Assembly: GCF_050633425.1 (NCBI RefSeq)
Contig: NZ_JBOEGM010000020.1
Span: 248,001-312,000, forward strand
Length of the DNA: 64,000 bases
Reading direction: 5' to 3'
Origin: Pelagimonas sp050633425
GTDB lineage: Bacteria; Pseudomonadota; Alphaproteobacteria; Rhodobacterales; Rhodobacteraceae
Part shown: positions 1 through 9,157 of the stretch, piece after piece
Layout: every line of letters begins with the position of its first letter
How positions within the stretch are numbered: the first letter of the stretch is position 1
Notes under the pieces: model-generated
What the model saw: the letters and a program-made list of their open reading frames with translations, nothing else
The model's database searches: none
Told to the model about the DNA's origin: nothing
Position numbers and translations under genes: made by a program

Positions 1-849
1 GCCAACAGAACGTCTATCTCAGACCTGCGCGAAGACAGCGGATTGATGTCCGCCGATCAATTCAAGGGGCGGGTTGCAGCGCTCGAAATCTTGTCGGAAC
101 GCCTGCAATCATTGAATGGCAAGGTCGCGTCACAGGCATCTCGTGTAGCCGATCTTGAAACAGCGCTCCAGATATCGGCCTTGCACGCGGCCGCGACTTT
201 GAAACTGTTTTCCGACGAAGAATACCGGGTTGCCTTGGCTGAATTGGCCGAGAATGCCGCCGTACTAACGGCCGCCCAATCGCATTTCGGACCCCGCCAC
301 CCCCAGCGGCAAGCCGCCCAAAGGGCCCACGAAACTGCCCAAAACGCCGTTCTGACATTGGCCGCATCGGTGACTGGATTTTCGATGTCAGAGGTTCGCA
401 CCCTTGATCGAGCCCCTGACGGCGCGCGGGCCGAATTGCTATCCGAATTGGTGCGTGATCATGCCACCCTCGAGGCGCTGCGCAAAGAAGCCGCCACCCT
501 GTCCGCACAGCATCACAAAGACGCTGCCGACATTCAGCGTCTGGAACCCGTGGCATCAGAACTTGAGGACCGGCATCGCGATTTTGCCGTGGCCGAAGCG
601 GTGTTTGCCTCAGCCATAGCCCGGTCGCAATCGTCCAAAACGGATATCTATGCCTCTTACCCTTTGGTTCAGGTGCTCGAGGATCCAAACCTCCCAACGC
701 GCCCGTCTTCTCCCAAAAGAAAACTGGTTTTGGCGGCGGCCATTGCCGCCAGTCTGATGCTGGCTATCGCGGCGGCCTTGGGTTGGTATCGCAAAGCCCT
801 GATTGAGCGGGTTCTGGCCCGCCCGACCCCACCGGCGAAAACGCCGTGA
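1..849 (+). CDS. Wzz/GumC-type polysaccharide chain-length protein, C-terminal part
   Basis: The frame is open from base 1, so the true start lies outside the window; 282 residues are visible. Most of the visible part is Ala/Leu/Glu/Gln-rich and helical, as in the periplasmic coiled coil of polysaccharide copolymerases. It is followed by a Pro-rich PNLPTRPSSPKR segment and one hydrophobic helix (about residues 242-263 of the visible part), then a short basic and Pro-rich cytoplasmic tail. That end is typical of the second membrane helix of Wzz/GumC proteins, which set chain length and couple polymerisation to export. No kinase domain follows. The stop overlaps the GTG start of the next gene by three bases, so the two are translationally coupled. 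The class is inferred from architecture, not from a catalytic motif. Confidence 0.7.
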   Translation, partial: ANRTSISDLREDSGLMSADQFKGRVAALEILSERLQSLNGKVASQASRVADLETALQISALHAAATLKLFSDEEYRVALAELAENAAVLTAAQSHFGPRHPQRQAAQRAHETAQNAVLTLAASVTGFSMSEVRTLDRAPDGARAELLSELVRDHATLEALRKEAATLSAQHHKDAADIQRLEPVASELEDRHRDFAVAEAVFASAIARSQSSKTDIYASYPLVQVLEDPNLPTRPSSPKRKLVLAAAIAASLMLAIAAALGWYRKALIERVLARPTPPAKTP

Positions 850-2114
850 TCCGCCCCGAAACCTTGCCTGAACGCCTCGTGTTCTGGTCGCTTGTTGCGA
901 CCTGGCCGGTCTATTGCATTGGTGGGCTGTATGTTCTTGGGCCGGTGCTGGCATGGATCTTGGCGGGGTTTGCGATGCTATCGCTCTACCTTGGTCCTGC
1001 CATCCGTCTTGATTTGCGCGCCACCGGCCCGGTGCCTTGGCTGATTTGGGGGTGGGTTATTGGCATGGCTGTGATGCTGATCGCGCTCTGGGTGGGGCAT
1101 CTGAATTGGGCAATGGGGATCAAAACAACCATCAAGTCTACCATCGGTTGGGCCAAGGGCTGGGCCTTGATGTGTCTGTTTCCTCTGGCCGGGGCTGTCC
1201 TGCCCTTGCGACGCCAAATCCTTGTGCGCGCTTATTGCATCCTAGGGGCTGTTACCTTGACCCTTGCGCCCCTCTTGTTGATTGCCCCATTCATCGGGCT
1301 TCCTGAACGGATTTTCACATCACCACTTAAAGCCGTTGGCGGGCCGGGGCCGGAATATTTCACCGTGTTCCTCTACACGATCGACCCCGGATCAGGCCAA
1401 CCTCGCTGGCAGTTCTTTGCCCCCTGGTCGCCGTTCGCAGCCCTGCTTGGCGTCATAATGGTGTTGTTTGCTCTTGAGGAAAAAAACCGACGCTGGGCTA
1501 TGGCCGGAGTTGCAGCCGGGGTGCTGATGATCCTGGCATCAAAATCCAGAATGGGGTTGGTTGGGCTGGTTTTCTGTACAACCCTCCCTCGGCTCGCACC
1601 GTTCATATTTCGCGGTTTTGCGTGGTCAGTGTTGGCAGGCCTGACCACTCTGGCTGGCCTGTTTGTCATACCGCTCCAGAACGCCATTTTTGGAACCCTT
1701 GATGCTTTCCGCTCGGCCCGTGCGGACAGCAGCCGCGTCCGGGCAACCCTGCAAAGGATCGCCTATGAGCGATGGCAAGAAGACGCGGTTTGGTTTGGGC
1801 ATGGCCGGGTGCAACCCGGACCGCATCTCGTTGAATATATGCCGATTGGCAGCCACCACACTTGGTTTGGATTGCTTTTTGTCAAAGGCGTGGTCGGGGT
1901 CGCAGCCTTTGCGGTGCCCTTTGCCTGTCATGCACTGGTGACGGTTTATGATGCAGCCCAATCCCGGCGCGGTGCCTTGCCTTTGGGAATCCTGTTGACC
2001 TTGGTTTTACTATCTTTCGGGGAAAACCTGGAGATCCAAACCTATTTGATTTGGCCAGCACTGATCATGTTGGGAATTCATTGCCGAGAGATGCAGGCTC
2101 AAACACCTGCTTAA
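846..2114 (+). CDS. O-antigen ligase/polymerase-like (Wzy/WaaL-type) membrane protein
   Basis: A 422-residue protein with about ten hydrophobic segments spread over its length, and one long extracytoplasmic loop in the second half (about residues 285-345) that contains RVRATLQR, WFGHGRVQPGPH and GSHHTWFG. Multiple membrane helices plus a large late loop rich in Arg and His is the layout of the O-antigen ligase/Wzy polymerase superfamily, which joins or polymerises lipid-linked glycans on the periplasmic side. The GTG start sits inside the stop of the preceding Wzz-like gene, which supports a shared polysaccharide operon. A specific assignment (polymerase or ligase, and which glycan) cannot be made from sequence alone. 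Confidence 0.7.
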   Translation: MIRPETLPERLVFWSLVATWPVYCIGGLYVLGPVLAWILAGFAMLSLYLGPAIRLDLRATGPVPWLIWGWVIGMAVMLIALWVGHLNWAMGIKTTIKSTIGWAKGWALMCLFPLAGAVLPLRRQILVRAYCILGAVTLTLAPLLLIAPFIGLPERIFTSPLKAVGGPGPEYFTVFLYTIDPGSGQPRWQFFAPWSPFAALLGVIMVLFALEEKNRRWAMAGVAAGVLMILASKSRMGLVGLVFCTTLPRLAPFIFRGFAWSVLAGLTTLAGLFVIPLQNAIFGTLDAFRSARADSSRVRATLQRIAYERWQEDAVWFGHGRVQPGPHLVEYMPIGSHHTWFGLLFVKGVVGVAAFAVPFACHALVTVYDAAQSRRGALPLGILLTLVLLSFGENLEIQTYLIWPALIMLGIHCREMQAQTPA

Positions 2115-2724
2115 CCCAAAAGACCGCGCCACTCTCGACCAAAGTATTTCTTCATCGCAGCCAGAGCACACGCCCTTCCCACCGCCTTTCAAAACTCAGC
2201 CTCGAAAGCACATCTATCCGGGTCCGCTTTGGGTCAATTCTGGCACTGACATCAAACAATCTTACCAAATAAACTGAAGCCCGTTGTGTGCCGCAACTGT
2301 GACCGGCCGGTTTTCCGATTGGCCAGCACATATAGCGCGGGCATCACGCTGCTCGGCGATCAAGGCAATCACATCTTTGCCGTCTTAACTCTTGCGAACG
2401 AATGCAATGAAGCCATCCGGGGACACAACATATAGGTTACTGCCCTCAGCGACCGGCAAGCATGATGATGGCGGTGCGCCGGAGCGACATTTTAGATGCG
2501 TTTGTTCAGGTCTATCTGATCAAGGTGCGGGGCTGTTTGGGACACCCTTCGTTGCCGTTCCGAACGACAACTTGCCCGCCCCAAAAGGCTTACACTGACG
2601 CGGCAATGGCCATCATCGGCCCCTTGCAGGCAATATTGCAACCTCAGTTACCGCCATCTGATGCTGCGTTGTTTGCAACCTGCGCGACGCAGACCTGCAA
2701 CTTCCATTCGGCCTGATTTATGAG

Positions 2725-2750
2725 CCTAAAACCCCCGAAACCAGCGGGGG
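2725..2750 (-). terminator. Intrinsic terminator reading on the minus strand
   Basis: On the minus strand CCCCCG (2750-2745), a 7-nt loop, CGGGGG (2737-2732) and then TTTT form a GC-rich hairpin followed by a T-run. It faces away from norC and ends no intact gene, although a short minus-strand reading frame stops at 2767. This suggests that a minus-strand transcription unit once ended, or still ends, here. Confidence 0.6.
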
Positions 2751-2915
2751 CAATCGGCCAAAAGGGTCACAGCTTCCGTCCGATCCAGTGATTGTAGCTG
2801 CGGCCAAACACAAGCGACGACCAGTAAGGCGCTGTATTCACCCTCAAAGATCCCGCTATAAAAATATATTTAAATCAAACACTTAATCGCAAAGACGTAA
2901 AACCAAGTGATCCGA

Positions 2916-2929
2916 TTGACTATTGTTAA
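2916..2929 (+). promoter_or_regulatory. FNR/NnrR-type box upstream of norC
   Basis: TTGAC-TATT-GTTAA matches the FNR/NnrR consensus TTGAC-N4-GTCAA with one changed base in the right half-site. It lies 65 bases before the norC start, in an AT-rich region. A Crp/Fnr regulator of the NnrR type is encoded nearby at 9718-10419. In Paracoccus and Rhodobacter, NnrR activates nor promoters through such a site in response to nitric oxide. Binding here is inferred. Confidence 0.6.
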
Positions 2930-2993
2930 GGTGCGACTCGTCCCTAGCCGCGATTTTCTGACCACCAGAAAACTCAAGGGAAGGATCAGCGCG

Positions 2994-3443
2994 ATGCGCG
3001 AAGTCATGACCAAGAGCATGGCCCGCAATATCTTCTACGGTGGGTCACTGTTCTTCATTATCATATTCCTGGCCCTTTCGGCCCACTCTCATCGGTACAT
3101 CGTGACCACCTCCACCAATGAAGCAACGCTGACCGACAGCGTCAAACTGGGCAAGCACGTGTGGGAAAAACACGCCTGCATCAACTGCCACACGCTTCTG
3201 GGCGAAGGCGCCTATTTCGCGCCTGAATTGGTCAATGTGATGGAACGCTGGGGCGTGGAAGACGCGGAAGAAGGCTACGAAGTACTACGTGCCTGGATGG
3301 AAGCCATGCCCACGGGCATAGAAGGTCGCCGCCAGATGCCCAGTTTTGATTTGACCGAAGAAGAATATCGCGGCTTGGCCGATTTCTTCCTTTGGTCTCA
3401 GACCATTAACGCCCAAGACTGGCCCCCCAACGAGGCAGGCTAA
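2994..3443 (+). CDS. norC: Nitric oxide reductase subunit C (cytochrome c)
   Basis: Membrane-anchored monohaem cytochrome c that passes electrons to NorB for 2 NO + 2 e- + 2 H+ to N2O + H2O. The protein is 149 residues, the usual length. It has a single N-terminal membrane anchor (about residues 14-35), the haem motif CINCH with Cys62, Cys65 and His66, and Met115 in RRQMPS as the likely sixth haem ligand. I chose the ATG at 2994 because AAGGGAAGG lies just upstream, the length fits, and a longer frame from 2907 would place the NnrR-type box inside the gene. norB follows after 12 bases with its own AGGAGAT site. Confidence 0.96.
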   Translation: MREVMTKSMARNIFYGGSLFFIIIFLALSAHSHRYIVTTSTNEATLTDSVKLGKHVWEKHACINCHTLLGEGAYFAPELVNVMERWGVEDAEEGYEVLRAWMEAMPTGIEGRRQMPSFDLTEEEYRGLADFFLWSQTINAQDWPPNEAG

Positions 3444-3455
3444 GGAGATAGGGAC

Positions 3456-4823
3456 ATGAAATACAAATCTCAGAAAATTGCATTTGCCTACTTCATCGTT
3501 GCCATGGCGCTGTTCGCCGTTCAGGTCACGATGGGTTTGGTCTTGGGCTGGATCTATGTAGACGGGAATTTCCTGTCTGACCTGATCCCCTTCAATATCG
3601 GCCGTATGCTGCACACCAACTCTTTGGTTGTCTGGCTGCTGACCGGTTTCTTTGGGGCGGCCTACTTCTTGGTTCCCGAGGAATCCGAACAGGATATCCA
3701 TTCGGAAAAACTCGCCTACCTTCAGCTGCTGATCCTTGTTGTCGGCACAGCCGGTGTGGTTGTCACCTATCTGTTCAATATCGCAGAAGGTAACTTCCTC
3801 TTTGGTAAAGAAGGCCGCGAATTTATCGAGCAACCCAAATGGGTCAAAGCCGGTATCGTCGTTGCGGCGCTGATCTTCCTCTACAACATTTCGATGACTG
3901 TTCTGAAGGGTAAGAAAACCGCCATCACCAACATCTTGCTGCTGGGCCTGTGGGGCATTGCCTTGCTGTTCCTCTTCAGCTTCTACAACCCATCCAACCT
4001 GGCGCTCGACAAAATGTACTGGTGGTACATCGTGCACCTTTGGGTCGAAGGCACCTGGGAACTTGTGATGGCCTCCATCCTTGCCTTCCTGATGCTGAAG
4101 CTCACCGGTGTGGACCGCGAAGTTGTTGAAAAATGGCTCTATGTTCTGGCTGCCTTGGCCCTGTTCTCGGGCATCCTAGGCACCGGTCACCACTACTTCT
4201 GGATCGGGACTCCCGGCTACTGGCAGTGGATCGGCTCAATCTTTAGCTCGCTCGAAATCGTTCCCTTCTTTGGCATGATGGCTTTTGCCTTTGTGATGGT
4301 TTGGAAAGGCCGCCGCGACCACCCCAACAAAGCAGCGCTGCTATGGTCCTTGGGCTGTGCGACACTGGCCTTCTTTGGCGCGGGTGTCTGGGGCTTTTTG
4401 CACACATTGCACGGTGTGAACTACTACACACACGGCACGCAGATCACCGCCGCCCATGGTCACCTCGCGTTCTTTGGGGCTTATGTTGCCCTGAACCTGG
4501 CGATCATCAGCTATGCAATGCCAATCCTGCGCGGACGTGATCCGTTCAACCAAGTGCTCAACATGTGCTCCTTCTGGCTGATGGCGGGTGGTATGACCTT
4601 CATGACCTTCACCCTAACCTTTGCCGGGACCGTTCAAACACACCTTCAACGTGTGAATGGCGAGGCGTTCATGGACGTTCAAGATCAACTCTGGGTCTTC
4701 TACGTGATGCGCTTTGGCTCGGGTATTGCGGTTGTTCTTGGTGCGGTTCTCTTCATCTACGCGGTTCTGAAGCCACGTAATGAAATTATCGAAGCGGGTG
4801 CCACAAGCGCCCCTGCGGAATGA
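3456..4823 (+). CDS. norB: Nitric oxide reductase large subunit (haem b/b3, FeB)
   Basis: Catalytic subunit of the cNOR enzyme in the cytoplasmic membrane, 455 residues with about 12 membrane helices. All metal ligands expected from the family are visible. His53 and His336 match the low-spin haem b ligands, His334 the haem b3 ligand, and His194, His245 and His246 the non-haem FeB ligands; Glu198 lies in the HLWVEG motif. The offsets agree with the Pseudomonas enzyme (His207, 258, 259, 347, 349). The stop overlaps the norQ ATG by four bases. There is no quinol-oxidase N-terminal extension, so this is the cytochrome c-dependent type, in line with norC upstream. Confidence 0.98.
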   Translation: MKYKSQKIAFAYFIVAMALFAVQVTMGLVLGWIYVDGNFLSDLIPFNIGRMLHTNSLVVWLLTGFFGAAYFLVPEESEQDIHSEKLAYLQLLILVVGTAGVVVTYLFNIAEGNFLFGKEGREFIEQPKWVKAGIVVAALIFLYNISMTVLKGKKTAITNILLLGLWGIALLFLFSFYNPSNLALDKMYWWYIVHLWVEGTWELVMASILAFLMLKLTGVDREVVEKWLYVLAALALFSGILGTGHHYFWIGTPGYWQWIGSIFSSLEIVPFFGMMAFAFVMVWKGRRDHPNKAALLWSLGCATLAFFGAGVWGFLHTLHGVNYYTHGTQITAAHGHLAFFGAYVALNLAIISYAMPILRGRDPFNQVLNMCSFWLMAGGMTFMTFTLTFAGTVQTHLQRVNGEAFMDVQDQLWVFYVMRFGSGIAVVLGAVLFIYAVLKPRNEIIEAGATSAPAE

Positions 4824-5650
4824 AGGCTGGGATGACCACAATGGACGGAAATCCAACCAAGTTGGAGGGGGCGGCACAAGCCCCCTTCTATCTCCCGACT
4901 GGTGATGAATGTGAGATGTTCACAGCCGCCAGCCAAAACAATCTGCCGGTCCTGCTCAAAGGTCCGACAGGCTGCGGGAAAACTCGTTTTGTGGCCCATA
5001 TGGCCGCCAAGCTGAACCGCAAGCTCTATACCGTGGCCTGCCACGATGACCTATCGGCCTCTGACCTGATTGGTCGCTACTTGCTTAAGGGCGGCGACAC
5101 TGTCTGGGTGGATGGCCCGCTGACCCGCGCCGTACGCGAGGGCGCGATTTGCTACCTCGACGAGGTTGTTGAGGCCCGAAAAGATGTAACCGTTGTCCTT
5201 CATCCGCTGACCGATGACCGGCGCATTTTGCCGCTGGATCGCACCGGTGAAGAGATCGAAGCCACCCCCAGTTTTATGCTCGTGGCCAGCTATAACCCCG
5301 GCTACCAAAACATCCTGAAGACGCTGAAACCTTCGACGCGGCAACGCTTTGTATCGATGGCGTTCAACTTCCCAACGCCCGAATACGAAATCCCCGTAGT
5401 GGTCCGTGAATCCGGTCTGGACGAAGAACGCGTCAAACCCCTTGTCCGTCTCGCCAACAAACTGCGCGATCTCAAAGGGCAGGATCTTGAGGAAGGTGTC
5501 TCGACCCGTCTGGTGATCTATGCGGCGACGCTGATCGCCCAAGGCATGCCGGTTGAACGCGCCATTCTGGCTGCAATGATCGAACCGCTGTCGGATGACG
5601 CGGACGTGAAACGCGGGCTCCTCGACCTTGTCACTGCTATTTTCGGGTGA
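4820..5650 (+). CDS. norQ: NorQ, MoxR-type AAA+ ATPase for NO reductase maturation
   Basis: 276-residue AAA+ protein of the MoxR/CbbQ/NorQ group. Walker A is GPTGCGKT, Walker B is CYLDEV, and VASYNPGYQ lies at the expected sensor region. NorQ works with NorD, a VWA protein, to insert the non-haem FeB iron into NorB; this role is known from Paracoccus and is inferred here. The ATG overlaps the norB stop and the gene's own stop overlaps the norD GTG start, so norBQD are translationally coupled. An in-frame ATG at 4832 is an alternative start. Confidence 0.95.
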   Translation: MKAGMTTMDGNPTKLEGAAQAPFYLPTGDECEMFTAASQNNLPVLLKGPTGCGKTRFVAHMAAKLNRKLYTVACHDDLSASDLIGRYLLKGGDTVWVDGPLTRAVREGAICYLDEVVEARKDVTVVLHPLTDDRRILPLDRTGEEIEATPSFMLVASYNPGYQNILKTLKPSTRQRFVSMAFNFPTPEYEIPVVVRESGLDEERVKPLVRLANKLRDLKGQDLEEGVSTRLVIYAATLIAQGMPVERAILAAMIEPLSDDADVKRGLLDLVTAIFG

Positions 5651-7629
5651 GGCCGGTGGTGAGCAAGGTCGAAATTGAGCCATGGGAACCCGAAGAAACT
5701 GTCGGGAAGCTATGGCACAATTATGCCAGTCGTCTGGACGCCCCTGTCGTCCACGAGGGAGCCCGCGTCGACCTTTCTGAGGTTGGCGGGCGACTGGCGG
5801 TCTTATTTCGTGGTCTGGGCGGCGATCCGTCGATCGAGCTCAAACCCGTGGGTGATGAGGTATCACATCATCGCCTGACGCTGCGCCGCAAGCTTGGCAC
5901 ATGGGCCGAAGCCGTGCCACGTGCCAGCTATGACGGCATGGCGCTGCGCATGCCCGAAAGCCTTGTGGTGTTTCCAGCCCGCGAGGCCAATGCCGCGTTG
6001 TATTTATGGCTGGCCGCAGCAGCGGCAGGTGCCGCCCAGGTCAACACTCCGACTGAGCAGGATGATCCCCTACGTGCAGATATGGCGGGATTGCGGGCTG
6101 TCTTGGATACGGTCGAGCAAGCGCTGGACATCGCGCCGGGCTTTGCCAAGCTCTATCGCGATCTGTGCGATGCGACGCTGTTCTTGCGCCGCACCCCCAC
6201 CCTGCCCCCGGCTGAGGCTGGGATCGAGGCGGTTATTCGACGTATTCTCGGGTCTGATACGCCGCTGAACGAACGCGCCACTGCGATGTACGATGCCATA
6301 AAAGCCGGGGAGTATCACGAGTGGCAGGCCCCGCGTGGCTATTTGCCGTTCCGCCCTGTCGCGGTTTGGCCAGACCTGCGCCAATCGGACCGATCGGAAT
6401 CCATGACCGTAGAGAACCCCGATACCGAGGGTGACACCGAACAAGGTGACAGCGAAGAAGGTCGCGCCCGCAAAGCGCGCCGCCGCAAGGCCGATGCGAT
6501 TGACCGCCCCGACAGCTTTATTTTGCACAAGTTCGAAGCGATCCTGAGCTGGGCTGAGTTCATGAACATCAACCGCCGGGTTGAGGATGACGAAAACGAC
6601 GACGCCAAGAAAGCCGCCGATGACCAAGAGGAAATCGGCCTCGGTCAGATCAAACAAGCCCCCGCGACCCGTTTGAAGCTGCACCTTGATTTGGCCCCCG
6701 AAGATGTCGACCGAGAGATGTTGTCGGCGGTGACCACCTACCCCGAATGGGATTGCCGAACCGGCACCTATATGCGCAATCATTGCCGGGTTTTGGCCTC
6801 ACAGGCTGATGCCGGTGATGTCGACGTTTTCACCCATGATCCGCGTGCACAGGCCCGAATTCATGCCGTTCGACGCCAGTTCGAAGCGCTGCGCCCGGGC
6901 CGCGTGTCAACCCATGGCCACCCGGATGGAGATGAGCTGAACACCGAACGCACAGTGCGCGCCCATGTGGAGTTTTTGGCAACCGGTGTGTCGGATGATC
7001 GGGTCTGGAACCAAACCCGCGCCGAAAAGCGCGATTTAGCGGTGTCGATCCTGTTGGATGTGTCGCGCTCGACCGAAAGTGCGATCCCTGGCCATGGCCA
7101 TGAGGGTCGCAGGGTTATTGATGTCGAGCGCGAGGCGCTGGCCGCCTTTGCCTGGGGGCTGGATGCCTGTGGCGATGATTTTGCGATCAACGCCTTTTCA
7201 TCGCTGAAACGCGACCGGGTCTATGTGCGCAACGCCAAGAGCTTTGATGAGCCGATGACCAAACAGGTTGAAGGGCGGATTGGCGCGCTTCAACCTGGGT
7301 TTTACACGCGTTTGGGCGCGGCGCTGCGTCATGTCTCCAAGGATCTGAGCGATCAGCCGCGCAAACGCCGGTTGTTGCTCGTTATCACCGATGGCAAACC
7401 CAACGATCTGGACCATTACGAAGGTCGGCATGGCATCGAAGACAGCCGCATGGCCGTCCAAGAAGCCCGCCGCGCCGGGCATTCGGTCTATGGGATTGCG
7501 GTGGATCGGGATGGCAAAAGCTGGTTCCCACGTATCTTTGGCAAAGGCGGCTATTCCTTGATACCTGAACCGGACAAGCTCTTGCATGCCTTGCCAAAAA
7601 TCTACCGGGAGCTGGTGGGCGCGGGATGA
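5647..7629 (+). CDS. norD: NorD, VWA-domain protein for NO reductase activation
   Basis: 660-residue soluble protein with a C-terminal von Willebrand A domain. The MIDAS metal site DVSRS is at about residue 473, and LLLVITDGKPND follows, giving the third MIDAS position. The middle holds a highly charged acidic/basic linker (about residues 258-330). NorD is the partner of the NorQ ATPase; the pair remodels NorB so that FeB can be loaded. The GTG start overlaps the norQ stop; further GTG codons at 5656 and 5659 are possible starts. The stop overlaps the norE ATG. Confidence 0.95.
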   Translation: MRPVVSKVEIEPWEPEETVGKLWHNYASRLDAPVVHEGARVDLSEVGGRLAVLFRGLGGDPSIELKPVGDEVSHHRLTLRRKLGTWAEAVPRASYDGMALRMPESLVVFPAREANAALYLWLAAAAAGAAQVNTPTEQDDPLRADMAGLRAVLDTVEQALDIAPGFAKLYRDLCDATLFLRRTPTLPPAEAGIEAVIRRILGSDTPLNERATAMYDAIKAGEYHEWQAPRGYLPFRPVAVWPDLRQSDRSESMTVENPDTEGDTEQGDSEEGRARKARRRKADAIDRPDSFILHKFEAILSWAEFMNINRRVEDDENDDAKKAADDQEEIGLGQIKQAPATRLKLHLDLAPEDVDREMLSAVTTYPEWDCRTGTYMRNHCRVLASQADAGDVDVFTHDPRAQARIHAVRRQFEALRPGRVSTHGHPDGDELNTERTVRAHVEFLATGVSDDRVWNQTRAEKRDLAVSILLDVSRSTESAIPGHGHEGRRVIDVEREALAAFAWGLDACGDDFAINAFSSLKRDRVYVRNAKSFDEPMTKQVEGRIGALQPGFYTRLGAALRHVSKDLSDQPRKRRLLLVITDGKPNDLDHYEGRHGIEDSRMAVQEARRAGHSVYGIAVDRDGKSWFPRIFGKGGYSLIPEPDKLLHALPKIYRELVGAG

Positions 7630-8192
7630 GCCAAAACATCGAACAACACGGTTCGGCACAGGGGATTGATGCCTTGCCCGGTGATTTGATGATGTGGATT
7701 TTGATCGTCTCGGAATTGTTGGTTTTTGGCGCAGGCCTTGCCGCGTTTATGGCTGTTCGCCTCACCGACCCCGCCGGGTTTGCCGAGGCGCAAACCCACC
7801 TCAACGCCGCCACAGCCGGGATCAACACGCTTGTCTTGGTCACTTCTGGCTGGTTGGCGGCGATGGCCGTGCGATCATCTGAGTTGGGCGACACACTACG
7901 CACCCGCTTGTTGTTAACAGCCGCCAGCGTCTTGGGCGTGGTCTTCTTGGTGATCAAATGGGCGGAATACGCCACCAAATCCGCCCAAGGCATTGATTTC
8001 GAAACCCATACCTTCTTTCTTTTTTACTATATGCTGACCGGGTTTCACGCCATGCATGTGATCGCTGGTATCGTCATTCTGGCCTTGATTGGTTGGAAAA
8101 CCACGCCTCGCAACACCGAAGTGGGGGCCGCGTTTTGGCATATGGTTGATCTGGTCTGGGTCCTGCTCTTTCCGATCATTTACCTGCTATGA
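7626..8192 (+). CDS. norE: NorE, cytochrome c oxidase subunit III-like
   Basis: 188-residue membrane protein with five predicted helices, related to subunit III of haem-copper oxidases. The HAMHV motif and the Glu/His-rich TFFLFYYMLTGFHAMH stretch are typical of NorE/CoxC-like proteins. NorE is accessory: in Paracoccus norE and norF loss lowers NO reductase activity without removing it. The ATG overlaps the norD stop by four bases and the stop overlaps norF by four bases, so it is part of the same transcript. Confidence 0.92.
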   Translation: MSQNIEQHGSAQGIDALPGDLMMWILIVSELLVFGAGLAAFMAVRLTDPAGFAEAQTHLNAATAGINTLVLVTSGWLAAMAVRSSELGDTLRTRLLLTAASVLGVVFLVIKWAEYATKSAQGIDFETHTFFLFYYMLTGFHAMHVIAGIVILALIGWKTTPRNTEVGAAFWHMVDLVWVLLFPIIYLL

Positions 8193-8449
8193 AACACCCC
8201 ACCATGACCGCTACCACCGCTTGGCTCATCCTTATGGCCCTGTCGCTGATCAGCACCGTGCTCGCTTTTTTCGGCGCGGCCGGTGTGCTTGCCAGCCTTG
8301 CTATTCTGGCATTGGCTTGGATAAAAGCGCAGGTGATTTTGGGCGTCTATCTTGGCCTGCAATTGGCCCCCGATTGGGGGCGGGGCTTTGCCTTGGTTCT
8401 GGCGATTTACATGATCGTTATTATGGGCCTCGCAATCGCGGCGGGATAA
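8189..8449 (+). CDS. norF: NorF, small membrane protein of NO reductase operon
   Basis: 86-residue protein with about three short hydrophobic helices, translated directly after norE through an ATGA overlap. Size, hydrophobicity and position match NorF of Paracoccus and Rhodobacter, which resembles cytochrome oxidase subunit IV and supports NO reductase activity. A second ATG five codons in is an alternative start. There is no catalytic motif; the call rests on position and on the membrane pattern. Confidence 0.88.
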   Translation: MKHPTMTATTAWLILMALSLISTVLAFFGAAGVLASLAILALAWIKAQVILGVYLGLQLAPDWGRGFALVLAIYMIVIMGLAIAAG

Positions 8450-8463
8450 GAGCAGGAGACCAA

Positions 8464-9144
8464 ATGGCTTGGATCGAATTTGCTGTGGCGATGGCGTTTT
8501 TTATGGCGTCACATCGCATTCCATCGGCGTTGGGTCTCAAAGATCAGCTCACGGATCGGATCGGGGCACGCGGCTACACGGCGGTGTTTTCGATCCTCTC
8601 AACAGCGCTCTTGTTGTGGGTGATCTGGGCCGCCGGGCGTGCGCCAGTAATCACACTTTGGGATCAAACAACCGCCTCGCGATGGGCCGTCAATCTGGCG
8701 ATGCCAGTTGTGATCGCATTGGCGGCGTTTGGGGTCGCTGCGCCCAACCCGTTTGCCTTTGAAGGGCGCGCGGGCGGGTTTGACCCTGAAAATCCCGGTG
8801 TCGCAGGTCTGACCCGTCAGCCCTTGCTCTGGGCGCTCGCGCTGTGGTCCGGGGCACATCTGTGGGCCAATGGCGATCTTGCCCATGTTATTTTGTTTGG
8901 AACCTTCGCGGTGTTTTCGATCCTCGGCATGAGCGTCGTCGAACGTCGTCGCGCGGGGCTTATGGGCGCGACCTGGGCGGTGCAAACCGCCCGCACAGGC
9001 CTCATCCCGCTTACCGCGCTGATACAGGGAAAGTGGCGGCCTGCAGGCCGACCATCCCTGCCCCGGCTGGCCATCGCCGTCGTGGCATGGGCCGTTGTAT
9101 TTCGCCTGCATGAACGGGTGATTGGCGTGATACCAACCCCCTGA
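8464..9144 (+). CDS. nnrU: NnrU family membrane protein
   Basis: 226-residue protein with about six membrane helices. The N-terminal MAWIEF...ASHRIPS stretch and the overall length match the NnrU family, which is linked to denitrification gene clusters but has no proven biochemical role (a haem-related or isoprenoid-related relative, NnrU/MddA, is sometimes discussed). I chose the ATG at 8464 because AGGAG lies at 8454-8458 and the protein then has the family length. It follows norF by 14 bases and is probably the last gene of the nor operon. It converges on the DUF4202 gene with 13 bases between the stops. Confidence 0.88.
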   Translation: MAWIEFAVAMAFFMASHRIPSALGLKDQLTDRIGARGYTAVFSILSTALLLWVIWAAGRAPVITLWDQTTASRWAVNLAMPVVIALAAFGVAAPNPFAFEGRAGGFDPENPGVAGLTRQPLLWALALWSGAHLWANGDLAHVILFGTFAVFSILGMSVVERRRAGLMGATWAVQTARTGLIPLTALIQGKWRPAGRPSLPRLAIAVVAWAVVFRLHERVIGVIPTP

Positions 9145-9157
9145 ACTCTAACCTATT

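Larger units (their letters stand above)
2115..2993. other. Gene-poor interval between exopolysaccharide and nor loci
   Basis: No full-length gene is convincing here. Two short minus-strand stretches look protein-like but lack a complete gene: 2385-2459 reads through GSNLYVVSPDGFIAF to a stop, and 2767-2841 reads through APYWSSLVFGRSYNHW to a stop, followed 17 bases later by a good intrinsic terminator. They may be remnants of deleted or decayed minus-strand genes, or one very small gene. The last part (about 2850-2993) is AT-rich and serves as the norC promoter region. Plus-strand frames here have no recognisable motif. Confidence 0.5.

Noticed and set aside
2462..2716. 84-residue plus-strand frame in the gap before norC
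   Set aside because: No motif, no ribosome site, Cys/Pro-rich composition unlike neighbours; probably chance.
2907..2993. Longer norC beginning at 2907
   Set aside because: It would put the NnrR-type box inside the gene, adds residues with no family match, and lacks the ribosome site that precedes 2994.
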